Below, one piece after another: positions 41,287-50,304 of a stretch of 64,000 bases of DNA. Position 1 is the stretch's first letter, and each line of letters starts with the position of its first letter. Made by a program: the position numbers and the translations under genes. The DNA comes from Blautia faecicola (GTDB taxonomy: Bacteria > Bacillota > Clostridia > Lachnospirales > Lachnospiraceae), in NCBI RefSeq assembly GCF_004123145.1, contig NZ_SDKC01000001.1, positions 2,389,501 to 2,453,500 of the forward strand. Direction: 5' to 3'. Below the pieces are notes generated by a model that was not told the origin of the DNA, searched no databases, and saw only the letters and a list, made by a program, of their open reading frames with translations.

Positions 41287-42918
41287 TTAGTTATCTTCTT
41301 CCTGCATCAGATATACCTGACGTTTTCTTGCCATCTCATCACTTGCCAGATATTCATCGTAGGTTGTGATCTTATCGATCATAGAACCATTCGGCATGAT
41401 CTCCATGATACGGTTTGCTGTTGTCTGTACAAACTGATGGTCGTGGGATGCGAATAACAGAACACCCGGGAATTTGATCAGACCGTTGTTCAGTGCGGTG
41501 ATGGATTCCATATCCAGGTGGTTCGTCGGCTCATCCAGAATCAGGATGTTCGCTCCGGAAATCATCATCTTGGATAACAGGCACCGTACTTTTTCACCTC
41601 CGGAAAGTACTTTCACCTTCTTCACACCGTCCTCACCGGCAAACAACATTCTTCCCAGGAAACCACGGACATAGGTGGCATCCTTGATCTCGGAATACTG
41701 GGTCAGCCAGTCTGCGATGGTCAGATCATTGTCAAAATCTTTGGTGTTGTCCTTCGGGAAGTACGCCTGGGAAGTTGTCACACCCCATTTGTAATTACCG
41801 GAATCCGGTTCCATTTCACCCATCAGAATCTTGAACAGAACGGTTTTTGCCTGCTCATTACCACCGACGAAAGCAACTTTGTCTTCTCTTCCCAGTGTGA
41901 AAGAGATATTATCCAGAATCTTCACACCGTCGATCGTCTTGGAAAGATTTTCCACCATCAGGACTTCGTTACCGATCTCACGGTTCGGACGGAAGTCGAT
42001 GTACGGGTATTTTCTGCTGGATGGACGGATCTCATCCAGCTGAATCTTTTCCAGGGCTTTCTTACGTGAAGTTGCCTGTTTGGACTTGGAAGCGTTCGCA
42101 CTGAACCGGGAGATAAACTCCTGCAGTTCTTTGATCTTTTCTTCTTTCTTCTTGTTTGCTTCCTTCATCTGTTTTACCAGCAGCTGACTGGACTCAAACC
42201 AGAAGTCGTAGTTACCGGCATACAGCTGGATCTTACCATAGTCGATATCTGCGGTATGGGTACATACTTTATTCAGGAAATAACGGTCGTGGGATACCAC
42301 GATTACGGTATTTTCAAAATTGATCAGGAACTCTTCGAGCCATGCGATCGCATCCAGATCCAGGTGGTTGGTCGGCTCGTCGAGAAGCAGGATGTCCGGA
42401 TTACCGAACAGTGCCTGTGCAAGCAGGACTTTCACCTTTTCAGAACCGTTCAGGTCTGCCATCTGTGCATAATGCAGTTCGGTCGGGATTCCCAGACCAT
42501 TTAACAGCTGCTCTGCATCGGACTCTGCATTCCAGCCATCCATCTCTGCAAATTCCGCTTCCAGTTCGCTGGCACGGATACCGTCTTCCTCGGTAAAATC
42601 TTCTTTTGCATAGATCCTTTCTTTTTCTTTCATGATCTCATACAGACGGGCATTTCCCATGATAACGGTATCGAGTACCTGATACGCATCGTATTTGAAA
42701 TGATCCTGCTGTAAGAAAGAAAGCCTCTGTCCCGGTGTGATCGTGATGTCACCGTTGGTAGTCTCTAACTGTCCGGACAGGATCTTCAGAAATGTAGATT
42801 TTCCGGCACCGTTGGCACCGATCAGTCCGTAGCAGTTTCCTTCTGTGAATTTAATATTTACATCTTCAAATAAAGCTTTTTTTCCAATTCGCAATGTTAC
42901 ATTATTTGCTGCAATCAT
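41287..42918 (-). CDS. ABC-F ATPase (YbiT/YkpA-like)
   Basis: A 543-residue soluble protein with two ATPase domains and no membrane part; ABC-F proteins bind the ribosomal E site and relieve stalling. Domain 1 has Walker A GANGAGKST (about 34-42), signature LNGSEK and LLLDEPTNHLD; domain 2 has LSGGEK and LILDEPTNHLD with FASHDHQF. The second Walker A is degenerate, GGNEQAKT, with alanine before the lysine. The linker (about 245-300) is rich in lysine and glutamate as expected for the P-site tRNA interaction motif. No resistance-type features recognised. Monocistronic. Confidence 0.92.
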   Translation of the reverse strand: MIAANNVTLRIGKKALFEDVNIKFTEGNCYGLIGANGAGKSTFLKILSGQLETTNGDITITPGQRLSFLQQDHFKYDAYQVLDTVIMGNARLYEIMKEKERIYAKEDFTEEDGIRASELEAEFAEMDGWNAESDAEQLLNGLGIPTELHYAQMADLNGSEKVKVLLAQALFGNPDILLLDEPTNHLDLDAIAWLEEFLINFENTVIVVSHDRYFLNKVCTHTADIDYGKIQLYAGNYDFWFESSQLLVKQMKEANKKKEEKIKELQEFISRFSANASKSKQATSRKKALEKIQLDEIRPSSRKYPYIDFRPNREIGNEVLMVENLSKTIDGVKILDNISFTLGREDKVAFVGGNEQAKTVLFKILMGEMEPDSGNYKWGVTTSQAYFPKDNTKDFDNDLTIADWLTQYSEIKDATYVRGFLGRMLFAGEDGVKKVKVLSGGEKVRCLLSKMMISGANILILDEPTNHLDMESITALNNGLIKFPGVLLFASHDHQFVQTTANRIMEIMPNGSMIDKITTYDEYLASDEMARKRQVYLMQEEDN

Positions 42919-43051
42919 GTTTGTTTCCTTTCCTCTATGAAAGTTTCTGGTTGCTCATATACGAAGCCGGAGATCTTTGCAGACCACCGGCTTTCCATAT
43001 AATCCTATACTATTTTACAGGAAATTTCCAGATTTGCAAGAGGAAATTTCA

Positions 43052-43363
43052 TCAAATGTGTGTTTTCGCCTCTTTTTGCGCTTCATCCATTCCGTAATCA
43101 AACATCTTCATCGAAAGATGTCTTCCAATCAAGGTCAGATTGGACATGATCGTCTCAATGTCATTGTCCTCCTGCACACCAAGACGATCGCATAATGACA
43201 CTTTTGCCCGATACACTTCTTCGTAAAGTTCACTGCAGTAAGACCCTTTGGAAAATTCATCCTGTACCTGGTCTTTTGCCGGATCATTCACTTCATCCAC
43301 AACCAGACTTCCATTCATCAGCTCGAAAATCAGATTTTTCTTTTCTTCACTTTCGTATCTCAC
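43052..43363 (-). CDS. DUF6809-like hypothetical protein
   Basis: A 103-residue acidic, helical protein resembling the small DUF6809 family of Clostridia. It uses a GTG start with AGGAAAGGA upstream. The central VQDEFSKGSYCSELYEEVYRA and C-terminal GRHLSMKMFDYGM segments are likely helices. No catalytic or membrane motif; function unknown. It stands alone between the ABC-F gene and metA. The 209 bases upstream (43364-43572) show no clear site. Confidence 0.65.
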   Translation of the reverse strand: MRYESEEKKNLIFELMNGSLVVDEVNDPAKDQVQDEFSKGSYCSELYEEVYRAKVSLCDRLGVQEDNDIETIMSNLTLIGRHLSMKMFDYGMDEAQKEAKTHI

Positions 43364-43572
43364 ATCCGCATCCTTTCCTGTACAAGTTCATGACTTCTGT
43401 ACATAATTTGCTTTTTTTCTGTAATATCCACACAGTCTGTTCTGCTTTACAACTGTTCCCTGTGTTTCATGCTTTTATTATAGATGACAGACATTTTTTT
43501 ATCAATGGACTTTCCCTGAAAACCGAAAGATTCGTTCCTGCTTTTCTGACACTGTTCGACAGGTTTTTCTTT

Positions 43573-44493
43573 TTAGAACGGCGTTCCCTCGAGATCATAT
43601 GGTGTGCACTGATATACATAATAGTTCAACCAATTCGTATACAGGTTGTTTGCGTGTGCTCTCCATAAAAGTCTCGGGCGAAGATCCGGGTCATTTTCCG
43701 GGTAATAATTGGCAGGGATCTCAATTTCCAGTCCCTTGCTCTTGTCTCTCTTGTACTCTCCGTCCAGCGTCACGCGGTCATACTCCGGATGTCCCATCAC
43801 AAAGATCTGACGACCGCCCATTGCCATACACAGGAACACGCCAGCCTCTTTGGACTCTGCCAGTACGGTCAGATCCTTGCAGTTATGGATATCCTCTGTG
43901 AAAACCTCGGTATGGCGGGAATGTGGTGCCAGGAACAGATCGTCAAATCCACGGACCAGCGGAATCTTCCGGTTCTGCACTTCATGCCAGAACAGACCAA
44001 ACATTTTCTTCGGCAGCTGGCGTTTTTTCAGACCATAATGGTAATACAGTCCTGCCTGCGCGCCCCAGCAGAGATGAATCGTGGAAGTCACATGGGTTTT
44101 GCTCCACTCCATGATCTCGGTCAGTTCATCCCAGTAGTCCACTTCTTCAAATTCCATCTGTTCCACCGGTGCTCCGGTAATGATCATGCCGTCAAACTTC
44201 TGATCTTTCACCTGATCAAAACTTACATAAAATTTATTCAGGTGGCTTCTGGAAGTATTTTTTGCTTCATGGCTTGCCACCGCCATAAAAGTCACATCGA
44301 TCTGCAGTGGTGTGTTGGACAAAGAACGAAGCAGCTGCAGTTCGGTCTCCTCTTTTAACGGCATCAGATTCAGAATCACGATCTGGATCGGACGGATATC
44401 CTGGTGCATCGCACGGGTATCGTCCATCACAAATATATTTTCCTGTTCCAGAATCTCTTTTACCGGTAAATCACTTTGTATCTTAATCGGCAT
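43573..44493 (-). CDS. metA: Homoserine O-acetyltransferase (MetA family)
   Basis: A 306-residue enzyme activating homoserine for methionine synthesis. The catalytic cysteine is C142 in HLCWGAQAGLYYHYG, with the histidine and glutamate of the triad in VMGHPEYDRVTLDGEY (about 232-247). Residue 111 is glutamate (TGAPVEQMEFEEVDYW), the position where glutamate rather than glycine was shown in Bacillus MetA to select acetyl-CoA over succinyl-CoA; an acetyltransferase is therefore predicted. It begins 25 bases after the cardiolipin synthase stop. No SAM riboswitch or T-box is seen upstream. Confidence 0.94.
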   Translation of the reverse strand: MPIKIQSDLPVKEILEQENIFVMDDTRAMHQDIRPIQIVILNLMPLKEETELQLLRSLSNTPLQIDVTFMAVASHEAKNTSRSHLNKFYVSFDQVKDQKFDGMIITGAPVEQMEFEEVDYWDELTEIMEWSKTHVTSTIHLCWGAQAGLYYHYGLKKRQLPKKMFGLFWHEVQNRKIPLVRGFDDLFLAPHSRHTEVFTEDIHNCKDLTVLAESKEAGVFLCMAMGGRQIFVMGHPEYDRVTLDGEYKRDKSKGLEIEIPANYYPENDPDLRPRLLWRAHANNLYTNWLNYYVYQCTPYDLEGTPF

Positions 44494-44518
44494 TGTTATA
44501 CATCTCCTGTCTTTGTAT

Positions 44519-46111
44519 TTACATCAACGGGGCAATCAGTCGAAGAACTCTTCCCGTCAGTTTCGTAATGAATTTTTCGTTTCTCCAGTCTTCCATGGTG
44601 ATCTCTCTGCAGTCTTTCAGCGTCTCCTGGAAATCCGCCTCCACCTCTGTGATCTGCGGCACCTGATACAGATACACTGCACATTCAAAATGAAGATACA
44701 GGCTCCGGTAATCCAGATTGATGGTTCCCACCACACCTTTACAGTCATCCGAAGTAAAGGATTTTGCATGGACAAATCCCGGTTTGTACTGATAAATCTT
44801 CACTCCCGCACGCAGAAGTTCCGGGTAATAGGTCTTTGCCAGTGCAAATGCATAGGCTTTATCCGGGATTCCCGGCATGATGATCTTCACATCCACCCCG
44901 CGTTTTGCCGCATAGGTGAGTGCCGTGATCATCTCATGATCCAGGATCAGATACGGTGTCATAATATGCACATAATCTTTCGCACTGTTCAGAATGTCCA
45001 GATAGACAAGTTCGCCTACATTTTCATGGTCAAGCGGACTGTCGCCGTACGGGATCACATAACCGTCTCCCTCCATCATGCCGTAGCAGTGGGAGGCATC
45101 CAGATATCGCTCATAATTTTCCTGCGGTTCATCCACATTCCAGATTTCCAGGAACATCAGCGTGAAGTTTCTTACCGCCTCTCCCTGGATCATGATTGCG
45201 GTATCTTTCCAGGTTCCGAACCGCTCCAGTTCTCCGATATACTCGTCCGCCAGATTGACACCGCCGGTAAATGCGGTCTTTCCGTCGATGACTACGATCT
45301 TTCTGTGATCGCGGTTGTTCTGGACGGTGGATAACGCCGGTTTGATCGGGTTAAAGATCTTACATTTGATTCCGTATTCTTCCAGTTTTTTCGGATAATT
45401 ATACGGCAGCAGAGAAATACTGCAGGTACCGTCATACATAAACCGGACTTCCACGCCCTCCTGTACCTTCTTTTTCAGGATCTCCAGTACCGTGTTCCAC
45501 ATCTTTCCTTCCGCAACGATGAAGTATTCCATGAAAATAAACTTTTCCGCTTTGTTCAGCTCCTCGATCAACGCTTCAAACTTATCTTTTCCCCATGGAT
45601 AATACGCCGTGTGGTAATTCTTATAGGTAGGAAATCCACCCTTTTCCATCACATATCTGGATAAATTGGAGGTACGCTTATCGGTCTGTTCCAGTTCTTC
45701 AAACACATCCGGATCCTGCAGGACATATTTTCGCATCTGCTGTTCCACATCCTGCAGCCGTCGATTCAGTAACCTTTCCCCTGCCTGAAACTCCACAAAC
45801 AGATACAGCAGCATACCAAACACCGGAAAAATCGTGATTGGCACCATCCACGCCAGTTTAAACGCCGGATTGCCGGGACGGTTGATGATAAGGATCGCAG
45901 TCAGCGCCGAGAGTAAGGCAAACAGCCAGTAAACATAGATTACATGCTGCTGCAGTCTGCTGAATACCATAAACAGGATCCCCAGCTGCAAAAGCAGTAA
46001 CAGCAGGATAACTCCGGTACGGCCAAACAGAATCCGGCCGATACCGCTTTTTCCTTTTTTTACGATTTTCTTTCCAGTTTCCGATTCCCGAATCTCCTGA
46101 ATTTTTCCCAT
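44519..46111 (-). CDS. cls: Cardiolipin synthase (phospholipase D family)
   Basis: A 530-residue membrane enzyme joining two phosphatidylglycerols into cardiolipin and glycerol. Two N-terminal hydrophobic helices (about residues 33-53 and 58-90) precede a PLDNc-type soluble part. The two HKD motifs are HRKIVVIDGKTAFTGGVN (about 252-269) and GFVHAKSFTSDD (about 431-442). Full length for bacterial Cls. It may be co-transcribed with metA, though the functions are unrelated. Confidence 0.94.
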   Translation of the reverse strand: MGKIQEIRESETGKKIVKKGKSGIGRILFGRTGVILLLLLLQLGILFMVFSRLQQHVIYVYWLFALLSALTAILIINRPGNPAFKLAWMVPITIFPVFGMLLYLFVEFQAGERLLNRRLQDVEQQMRKYVLQDPDVFEELEQTDKRTSNLSRYVMEKGGFPTYKNYHTAYYPWGKDKFEALIEELNKAEKFIFMEYFIVAEGKMWNTVLEILKKKVQEGVEVRFMYDGTCSISLLPYNYPKKLEEYGIKCKIFNPIKPALSTVQNNRDHRKIVVIDGKTAFTGGVNLADEYIGELERFGTWKDTAIMIQGEAVRNFTLMFLEIWNVDEPQENYERYLDASHCYGMMEGDGYVIPYGDSPLDHENVGELVYLDILNSAKDYVHIMTPYLILDHEMITALTYAAKRGVDVKIIMPGIPDKAYAFALAKTYYPELLRAGVKIYQYKPGFVHAKSFTSDDCKGVVGTINLDYRSLYLHFECAVYLYQVPQITEVEADFQETLKDCREITMEDWRNEKFITKLTGRVLRLIAPLM

Positions 46112-46219
46112 TCCTGCACCTAATTCTTTCTATTTCATCACGTTATCTTTTGTCTCTTTTTTTCTGCGCCGTTACTGTCCATTCTACTCAATCTCACGCG
46201 GAAAGTCAATGTGGCGAAG

Positions 46220-48199
46220 TCACACGCCTTTTTCCATCATCTGGATAAATGTCTCTTCTGAAATGATCGGAATGCCCAGTTCTTTCGCTTTCTTATTTTT
46301 AGAAGAAGAAGACTGGGTGTCATTATTGATCAGATAGTTTGTCTTCGAAGTCACACTGCCGGTCACTTTTCCACCTCTCTTTTCAATCTCCTCTTTCACT
46401 TCTTTTCGATTGGAAAAATGCTCTACACTTCCGGTAATCACAAAGTTCATACCGTGAAAGATCTGTTCCTCCTTCTGCTTCGGTGCTTCCCCGAGTTCCA
46501 GATGGGACAGCAGGTGATCCAGTTTCTCCTGTCTTCCTTCTTTTTTAAAGTAATCCACAAAACTTTTCGCGATCACCGGACCGATCCCGTCGATCGCCGC
46601 CAGTTCTTCTTCCGATACATGACGGATCTTTTCCATATCATAGCCCAGTTCTTTACAGATCATCTTTGCATTGGCAACTCCGATACTCGGGATTCCCAGT
46701 GCATACAGAACTCTCGGAAGTTCTGTCTTTTTCGCCCGGTTCAGGCTCTCGATCAGATTTTCATAGGATTTTTCGCCAAATCCTTCCATCTGGATGATCT
46801 CGTCTTTGTATCTGTCGATCTCGAAAATATCACCGAAATCCCGGATAAATCCTCTGGCGATGAATTTTTCCAGTGTTGCCTCGGATAATCCGTCGATATT
46901 CATCGCATCACGGCTGACAAACAAGGTAAATCCTTTGATTGCCTTCGCCGGACATTCCGGGTTGCGGCAATACAGAGATTCCACATCGTTGACCTTCTCG
47001 ATCACCGTTTTCCCACCGCATGCCGGACAGATTTCGGGGATATCTTTCACGCCGCTCTTTGTCAGGTTCTCACCGATCTGCGGAATGATCATATTCGCTT
47101 TGTATACTTTGATCCGGTCACCGATACCAAGCTCCAGTTTCCGCATGATACTGATATTGTGCACACTCGCCCGGCTCACCGTAGAACCTTCCAGTTCCAC
47201 CGGCGTAAAGATCGCCACCGGATTGATCAGACCGGTTCTTGACGGACTCCACTCGATCTCCTCAAGTGTTGTCTCTGCCATCTCATCCGCCCATTTGAAC
47301 GCAAATGCATTCCGCGGGAATTTTGCAGTTCTTCCAAGGGAATCACCGTAAGCAATATCATCATACAGTGCCACCAGTCCATCCGACGGGAAATCGTTAT
47401 GTTCGATCTGTGTGGCAAAATACTCCATCGCCTCATCCAGTGTATCGCTCGTCACCACCCGGTATTCCACGACCTCAAATCCCTGATCTTTCAGCCATTC
47501 CATCTGCTGCTGTCTGGAATTGGCAAAATTCACGCCCTCTGCCTTCACCAGGGAAAATGCATAAAAACACACATGACGCTTTGCTGTGATCTCATTGTTT
47601 AACTGACGGACCGATCCGCTGCACAGATTTCTCGGATTCTTATATCTTGCATCCACATCCTCGATCTCGCTGTTGATTTTTTCAAACTCGGAGTATGTGA
47701 TGATCGCTTCTCCGCGAAGCGTCAGTTCCCCCTGGTATGGGATCTTTAACGGAACGTTATCAAACACACGGGCATTGTTAGTAATGACTTCACCGACCAC
47801 ACCGTTTCCACGGGTTACCGCTTTTTGCAGACTGCCCTGATTGTAAGTGAAAACAACCGTCAGTCCGTCCATTTTCCAGGAAAGCAGTGTTTTATGCTCC
47901 CCGATAAATCCACGCAGTACTTCCCTGTCTTTCGTTTTATCCAGAGAAAGCATCGGACTTTCGTGTGCTTCTTTCGGAAGTTCATCCACAGCCTCGTATC
48001 CTACAGTCGTCGTGGCACTTCCGGCAAGAACCATCTGTGTTTCCTCTTCCAGTTTTACCAGTTCATCGTATAACGCATCATATTCCAGATTGCTTATGAT
48101 CTCCCGGTCTTCCGCATAATAGGCACGGGATGCTTCTTTTAGGATGCCGGAGAGTTCTTTCATTCGCTGAATTGCTTTTTGCTTTTCTTCTGCTTTCAT
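46220..48199 (-). CDS. ligA: NAD-dependent DNA ligase
   Basis: A 659-residue ligase sealing nicks in DNA. The N-terminal Ia domain, then nucleotidyl transfer with K109 in SWKMDGL (usual KxDG), the OB fold, a four-cysteine zinc finger (CPACGG, YCRNPECPAK, about 397-425), four helix-hairpin-helix motifs and a C-terminal BRCT domain (GMNFVITGSVEHFSNRKEV onward) are all recognisable. The start codon overlaps the stop of the upstream pseudouridine synthase by four bases (ATGA). Confidence 0.95.
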   Translation of the reverse strand: MKAEEKQKAIQRMKELSGILKEASRAYYAEDREIISNLEYDALYDELVKLEEETQMVLAGSATTTVGYEAVDELPKEAHESPMLSLDKTKDREVLRGFIGEHKTLLSWKMDGLTVVFTYNQGSLQKAVTRGNGVVGEVITNNARVFDNVPLKIPYQGELTLRGEAIITYSEFEKINSEIEDVDARYKNPRNLCSGSVRQLNNEITAKRHVCFYAFSLVKAEGVNFANSRQQQMEWLKDQGFEVVEYRVVTSDTLDEAMEYFATQIEHNDFPSDGLVALYDDIAYGDSLGRTAKFPRNAFAFKWADEMAETTLEEIEWSPSRTGLINPVAIFTPVELEGSTVSRASVHNISIMRKLELGIGDRIKVYKANMIIPQIGENLTKSGVKDIPEICPACGGKTVIEKVNDVESLYCRNPECPAKAIKGFTLFVSRDAMNIDGLSEATLEKFIARGFIRDFGDIFEIDRYKDEIIQMEGFGEKSYENLIESLNRAKKTELPRVLYALGIPSIGVANAKMICKELGYDMEKIRHVSEEELAAIDGIGPVIAKSFVDYFKKEGRQEKLDHLLSHLELGEAPKQKEEQIFHGMNFVITGSVEHFSNRKEVKEEIEKRGGKVTGSVTSKTNYLINNDTQSSSSKNKKAKELGIPIISEETFIQMMEKGV

Positions 48200-48957
48200 A
48201 CGCCACCTCTTGTTTTTCTCTGTTTTTCTTTTCTCTCTTTCACGGACAGAGAGGTGGAACCGGATAGCAGCGCGTCCAGCTTTCTTCTCTCTTCGCCTTC
48301 TACGCTGCGCCAGGTTCCCTCTTTCAGGTTTCCAAGCTGTATATTCATGATCCGGACTCTCTGCAAAGTCAGTACCCGGTATCCGAGTGCCTCACACATC
48401 CGGCGGATCTGGCGGTTCAGTCCCTGTGTCAGAACGATCCGGAAGCTTTTCTCTCCTGTTTTTTCCACTTTACAGGGGCGCGTCACCGTGTCCAGAATCG
48501 CCACGCCACGGCTCATCTGCTGGCAGAATGCTTCTGTGACCGGTTTATTGACCGATACCAGATACTCTTTTTCGTGATAGTTTCCCGCCCGCATGATCTT
48601 ATTGACGAGTTCGCCGTCATTGGTCAGAAGCAGTAATCCGGTGGAATCTTTGTCCAGACGCCCTACCGGATAGATTCGTTTCGGATATTTCATATAATCC
48701 ACAATATTGTTTTTTTCTTTTTTTTCTGCGGTGCAGACAATCCCTGCCGGTTTGTTCATCGCCAGAAGTACTTTCTCTTCTTCTTTTTTTACCGGTTTTC
48801 CATGCACCCGCACCTCACTGTCCGGTGCGATCTTCATTCCCATGCTGGCTGCTTCTCCGTTCACCGTCACGTAGCCCTGTTCGATCCAGCGGTCTGCCTC
48901 TCTCCTCGAGCATACACCGGCATCACTCAGATATTTATTTAACCGAATACTTTCCAT
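48196..48957 (-). CDS. 23S rRNA pseudouridine synthase, RluF-like (RsuA family)
   Basis: A 253-residue pseudouridine synthase. An N-terminal S4 domain (IRLNKYLSDAGVCSRREADR) precedes the catalytic domain with GRLDKDSTGLLLLTNDG, whose aspartate is the nucleophile, and the RluF/RluB-type C-terminal block ending in basic residues. It most resembles RluF, modifying 23S rRNA U2604, but RluB cannot be excluded. The start at 48957 has GGAG six bases upstream; longer in-frame extensions run into repeat B1 and are unlikely to be translated. Confidence 0.88.
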   Translation of the reverse strand: MESIRLNKYLSDAGVCSRREADRWIEQGYVTVNGEAASMGMKIAPDSEVRVHGKPVKKEEEKVLLAMNKPAGIVCTAEKKEKNNIVDYMKYPKRIYPVGRLDKDSTGLLLLTNDGELVNKIMRAGNYHEKEYLVSVNKPVTEAFCQQMSRGVAILDTVTRPCKVEKTGEKSFRIVLTQGLNRQIRRMCEALGYRVLTLQRVRIMNIQLGNLKEGTWRSVEGEERRKLDALLSGSTSLSVKERKEKQRKTRGGV

Positions 48958-48970
48958 CTTTTTCTCCATA

Positions 48971-49083
48971 TGACTCGTTGCCCGCGTAAACGAGATAAAA
49001 TACGCTTCGCGAATTTTACTCGCTATCGCGGCAGTCGTCAAGGTCCCGTGCAAGCACGGACTTTGACTCGTTGCCCGCGTAAA
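48971..49083. repeat. Family B structured repeat, copy B1
   Basis: The 20-mer TGACTCGTTGCCCGCGTAAA occurs at 48971 and again at 49064, 93 bp apart. Between them are an imperfect hairpin CGAG-TAAAAT...ATTTTA-CTCG with a TTCG-type tip (48991-49023), a pairing block CGCGGC...GTCA complementary to the left repeat, and a hairpin TCCCGTGC-AA-GCACGGA. It lies between the RluF-like gene and the terminator of the SH3 protein gene. Confidence 0.8.
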
Positions 49084-49148
49084 ACAAAGGGCTGTTACTT
49101 TAACGTTTTCAGAATCTCTTCTGAAACCAGTCAAAGCAACAGTCCCCT
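49083..49148 (-). terminator. Terminator of the SH3-domain protein gene
   Basis: Minus strand: GGGACTGTTGCTTTGAC pairs with GTTAAAGTAACAGCCC (two mismatches), enclosing a TTTCAGAA/TTCTGAAA hairpin and ending in CTTTGTTTT. It starts 13 bases after the gene. Confidence 0.8.
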
Positions 49149-49161
49149 TCTCTTTTCCTGT

Positions 49162-50079
49162 CTACTGGAACATATCGCCCCTTACATAGCCAGTTTGTCC
49201 TTCAAATTCAATTTTGATCCAGTCTCCGTCCTGACCGGTCTTGGTCATGGTCTGTCCGCCCACCAGTTTTCCGATGGACTCTGCATCCTGAGATGGCTCT
49301 TTTCTGACATTGCAGTTGGATTTTACAGTAATCTGTGCTCCTTCTGCCGCTTCCATCGCGGAAGATCCTTCCACACCAAGTTCTGACAGATAGCCGGACA
49401 GTGCTTCGTCCGAAGCCAGTTTTTCATCGTAGGATGCCTGTGTACTGTTCAGCAGTTCCTGTACATCAGACTCATCAATCTTTTCACTGATATACGCCAG
49501 CTGTTCTTCACTCAAATCTGCCACAATGTACAGACTTCCGTCTTCTTTTGTATCCACATACAGATAACTGATTCCCGGAAGAAGGGTATCATAACCTACA
49601 TATTTGTGGTCGTAAGATGCAAATACCACATAACTGGTATCCGTCATTCCTTTTTTTGTATAAACCTGTACGTTACTGTAGCTTTCAATATACTGGGAAT
49701 TCGTGATCGCGCTCTCATCGGACGGATCCAGTTCATCCACCAGTCCCTTCAGGCTCTGCACATCTTTGTTGGTCAGTGCTGTATAATACTTTTCAATCAG
49801 TGCATTGACCTGCGGATAAGCGTTAAGTTCCAGTTCTTCTGCTGCCGGTGTTGTCTCCGGTTCAGCGGTTACTGTCGGTGTCTCCTCTGCTTCCTGTGTC
49901 GGTGTCGGCGTTTCCGCTTCCTGCTGTGTCTCCTGTTTCGGTTCGGTCGTTTTCTGGTTTCCAAACTTCGAGGAAATAAAACGCACACCGAAAAATAAAA
50001 TCAATACCACTGCCAGAATACCGAATCCCAACATGAAATACCGCAGATTATCTGACAGCCACTCTCTGAAATCATCCAT
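49162..50079 (-). CDS. Membrane-anchored protein with C-terminal SH3 domain
   Basis: A 305-residue protein. A single helix (about residues 15-37, YFMLGFGILAVVLILFFGVRF) anchors it with the C-terminus outside. A low-complexity glutamate/threonine/proline linker (about 42-80) leads to a soluble region, and the last 60 residues form a bacterial SH3 domain (KSNCNVRKEPSQDAESIGKL...DWIKIEFEGQTGYVRGDMF) of the cell-wall-binding type. The start at 50079 follows GGAGG by eight bases. Probably a surface protein binding peptidoglycan; function otherwise unknown. The tRNA-Arg gene lies 64 bases upstream on the same strand. Confidence 0.8.
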   Translation of the reverse strand: MDDFREWLSDNLRYFMLGFGILAVVLILFFGVRFISSKFGNQKTTEPKQETQQEAETPTPTQEAEETPTVTAEPETTPAAEELELNAYPQVNALIEKYYTALTNKDVQSLKGLVDELDPSDESAITNSQYIESYSNVQVYTKKGMTDTSYVVFASYDHKYVGYDTLLPGISYLYVDTKEDGSLYIVADLSEEQLAYISEKIDESDVQELLNSTQASYDEKLASDEALSGYLSELGVEGSSAMEAAEGAQITVKSNCNVRKEPSQDAESIGKLVGGQTMTKTGQDGDWIKIEFEGQTGYVRGDMFQ

Positions 50080-50143
50080 ATCGTATGCCTCCTTATGACC
50101 GGGTACGATCCTGATTTTTCTTCTGGAAAAATGTAAAAAGAAA

Positions 50144-50216
50144 CGCATCTGGAGGGATTCGAACCCCCGACACATGGTACCGGAAACCATTGCTCTATCC
50201 CCTGAGCTACAGATGC
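50144..50216 (-). tRNA. tRNA-Arg (anticodon CCG)
   Basis: The minus strand folds into a full 73-nt tRNA: acceptor GCATCTG/CAGATGC, D-arm GCTC...GAGC, anticodon loop TTCCGGT between ATGGT and ACCAT (anticodon CCG, reading CGG), and T-arm GGGGG-TTCGAAT-CCCTC. G is the discriminator base. CCA is not encoded; a T-rich stretch follows. Confidence 0.96.
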
Positions 50217-50304
50217 GTATCCGTGAGACTTTTACCTTACTCACATCTATAGATAATACCACATCTGTTCTCATTTGTAAAGAGTCTTGTTCGTTAAAAC
50301 TGGT

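Noticed and set aside
44494-44518. SAM riboswitch upstream of metA
   Set aside because: Only 25 bases separate metA from cls; nothing resembling a SAM aptamer is present there or upstream of cls.
44312-45334. A 340-codon plus-strand frame opposite metA and cls
   Set aside because: It spans the antisense of two recognised genes and has no recognisable domain or ribosome site.
48971-49083. CRISPR array from the repeated 20-mer
   Set aside because: Only two copies 93 bp apart, the interval is itself structured, and no cas genes are in the window.
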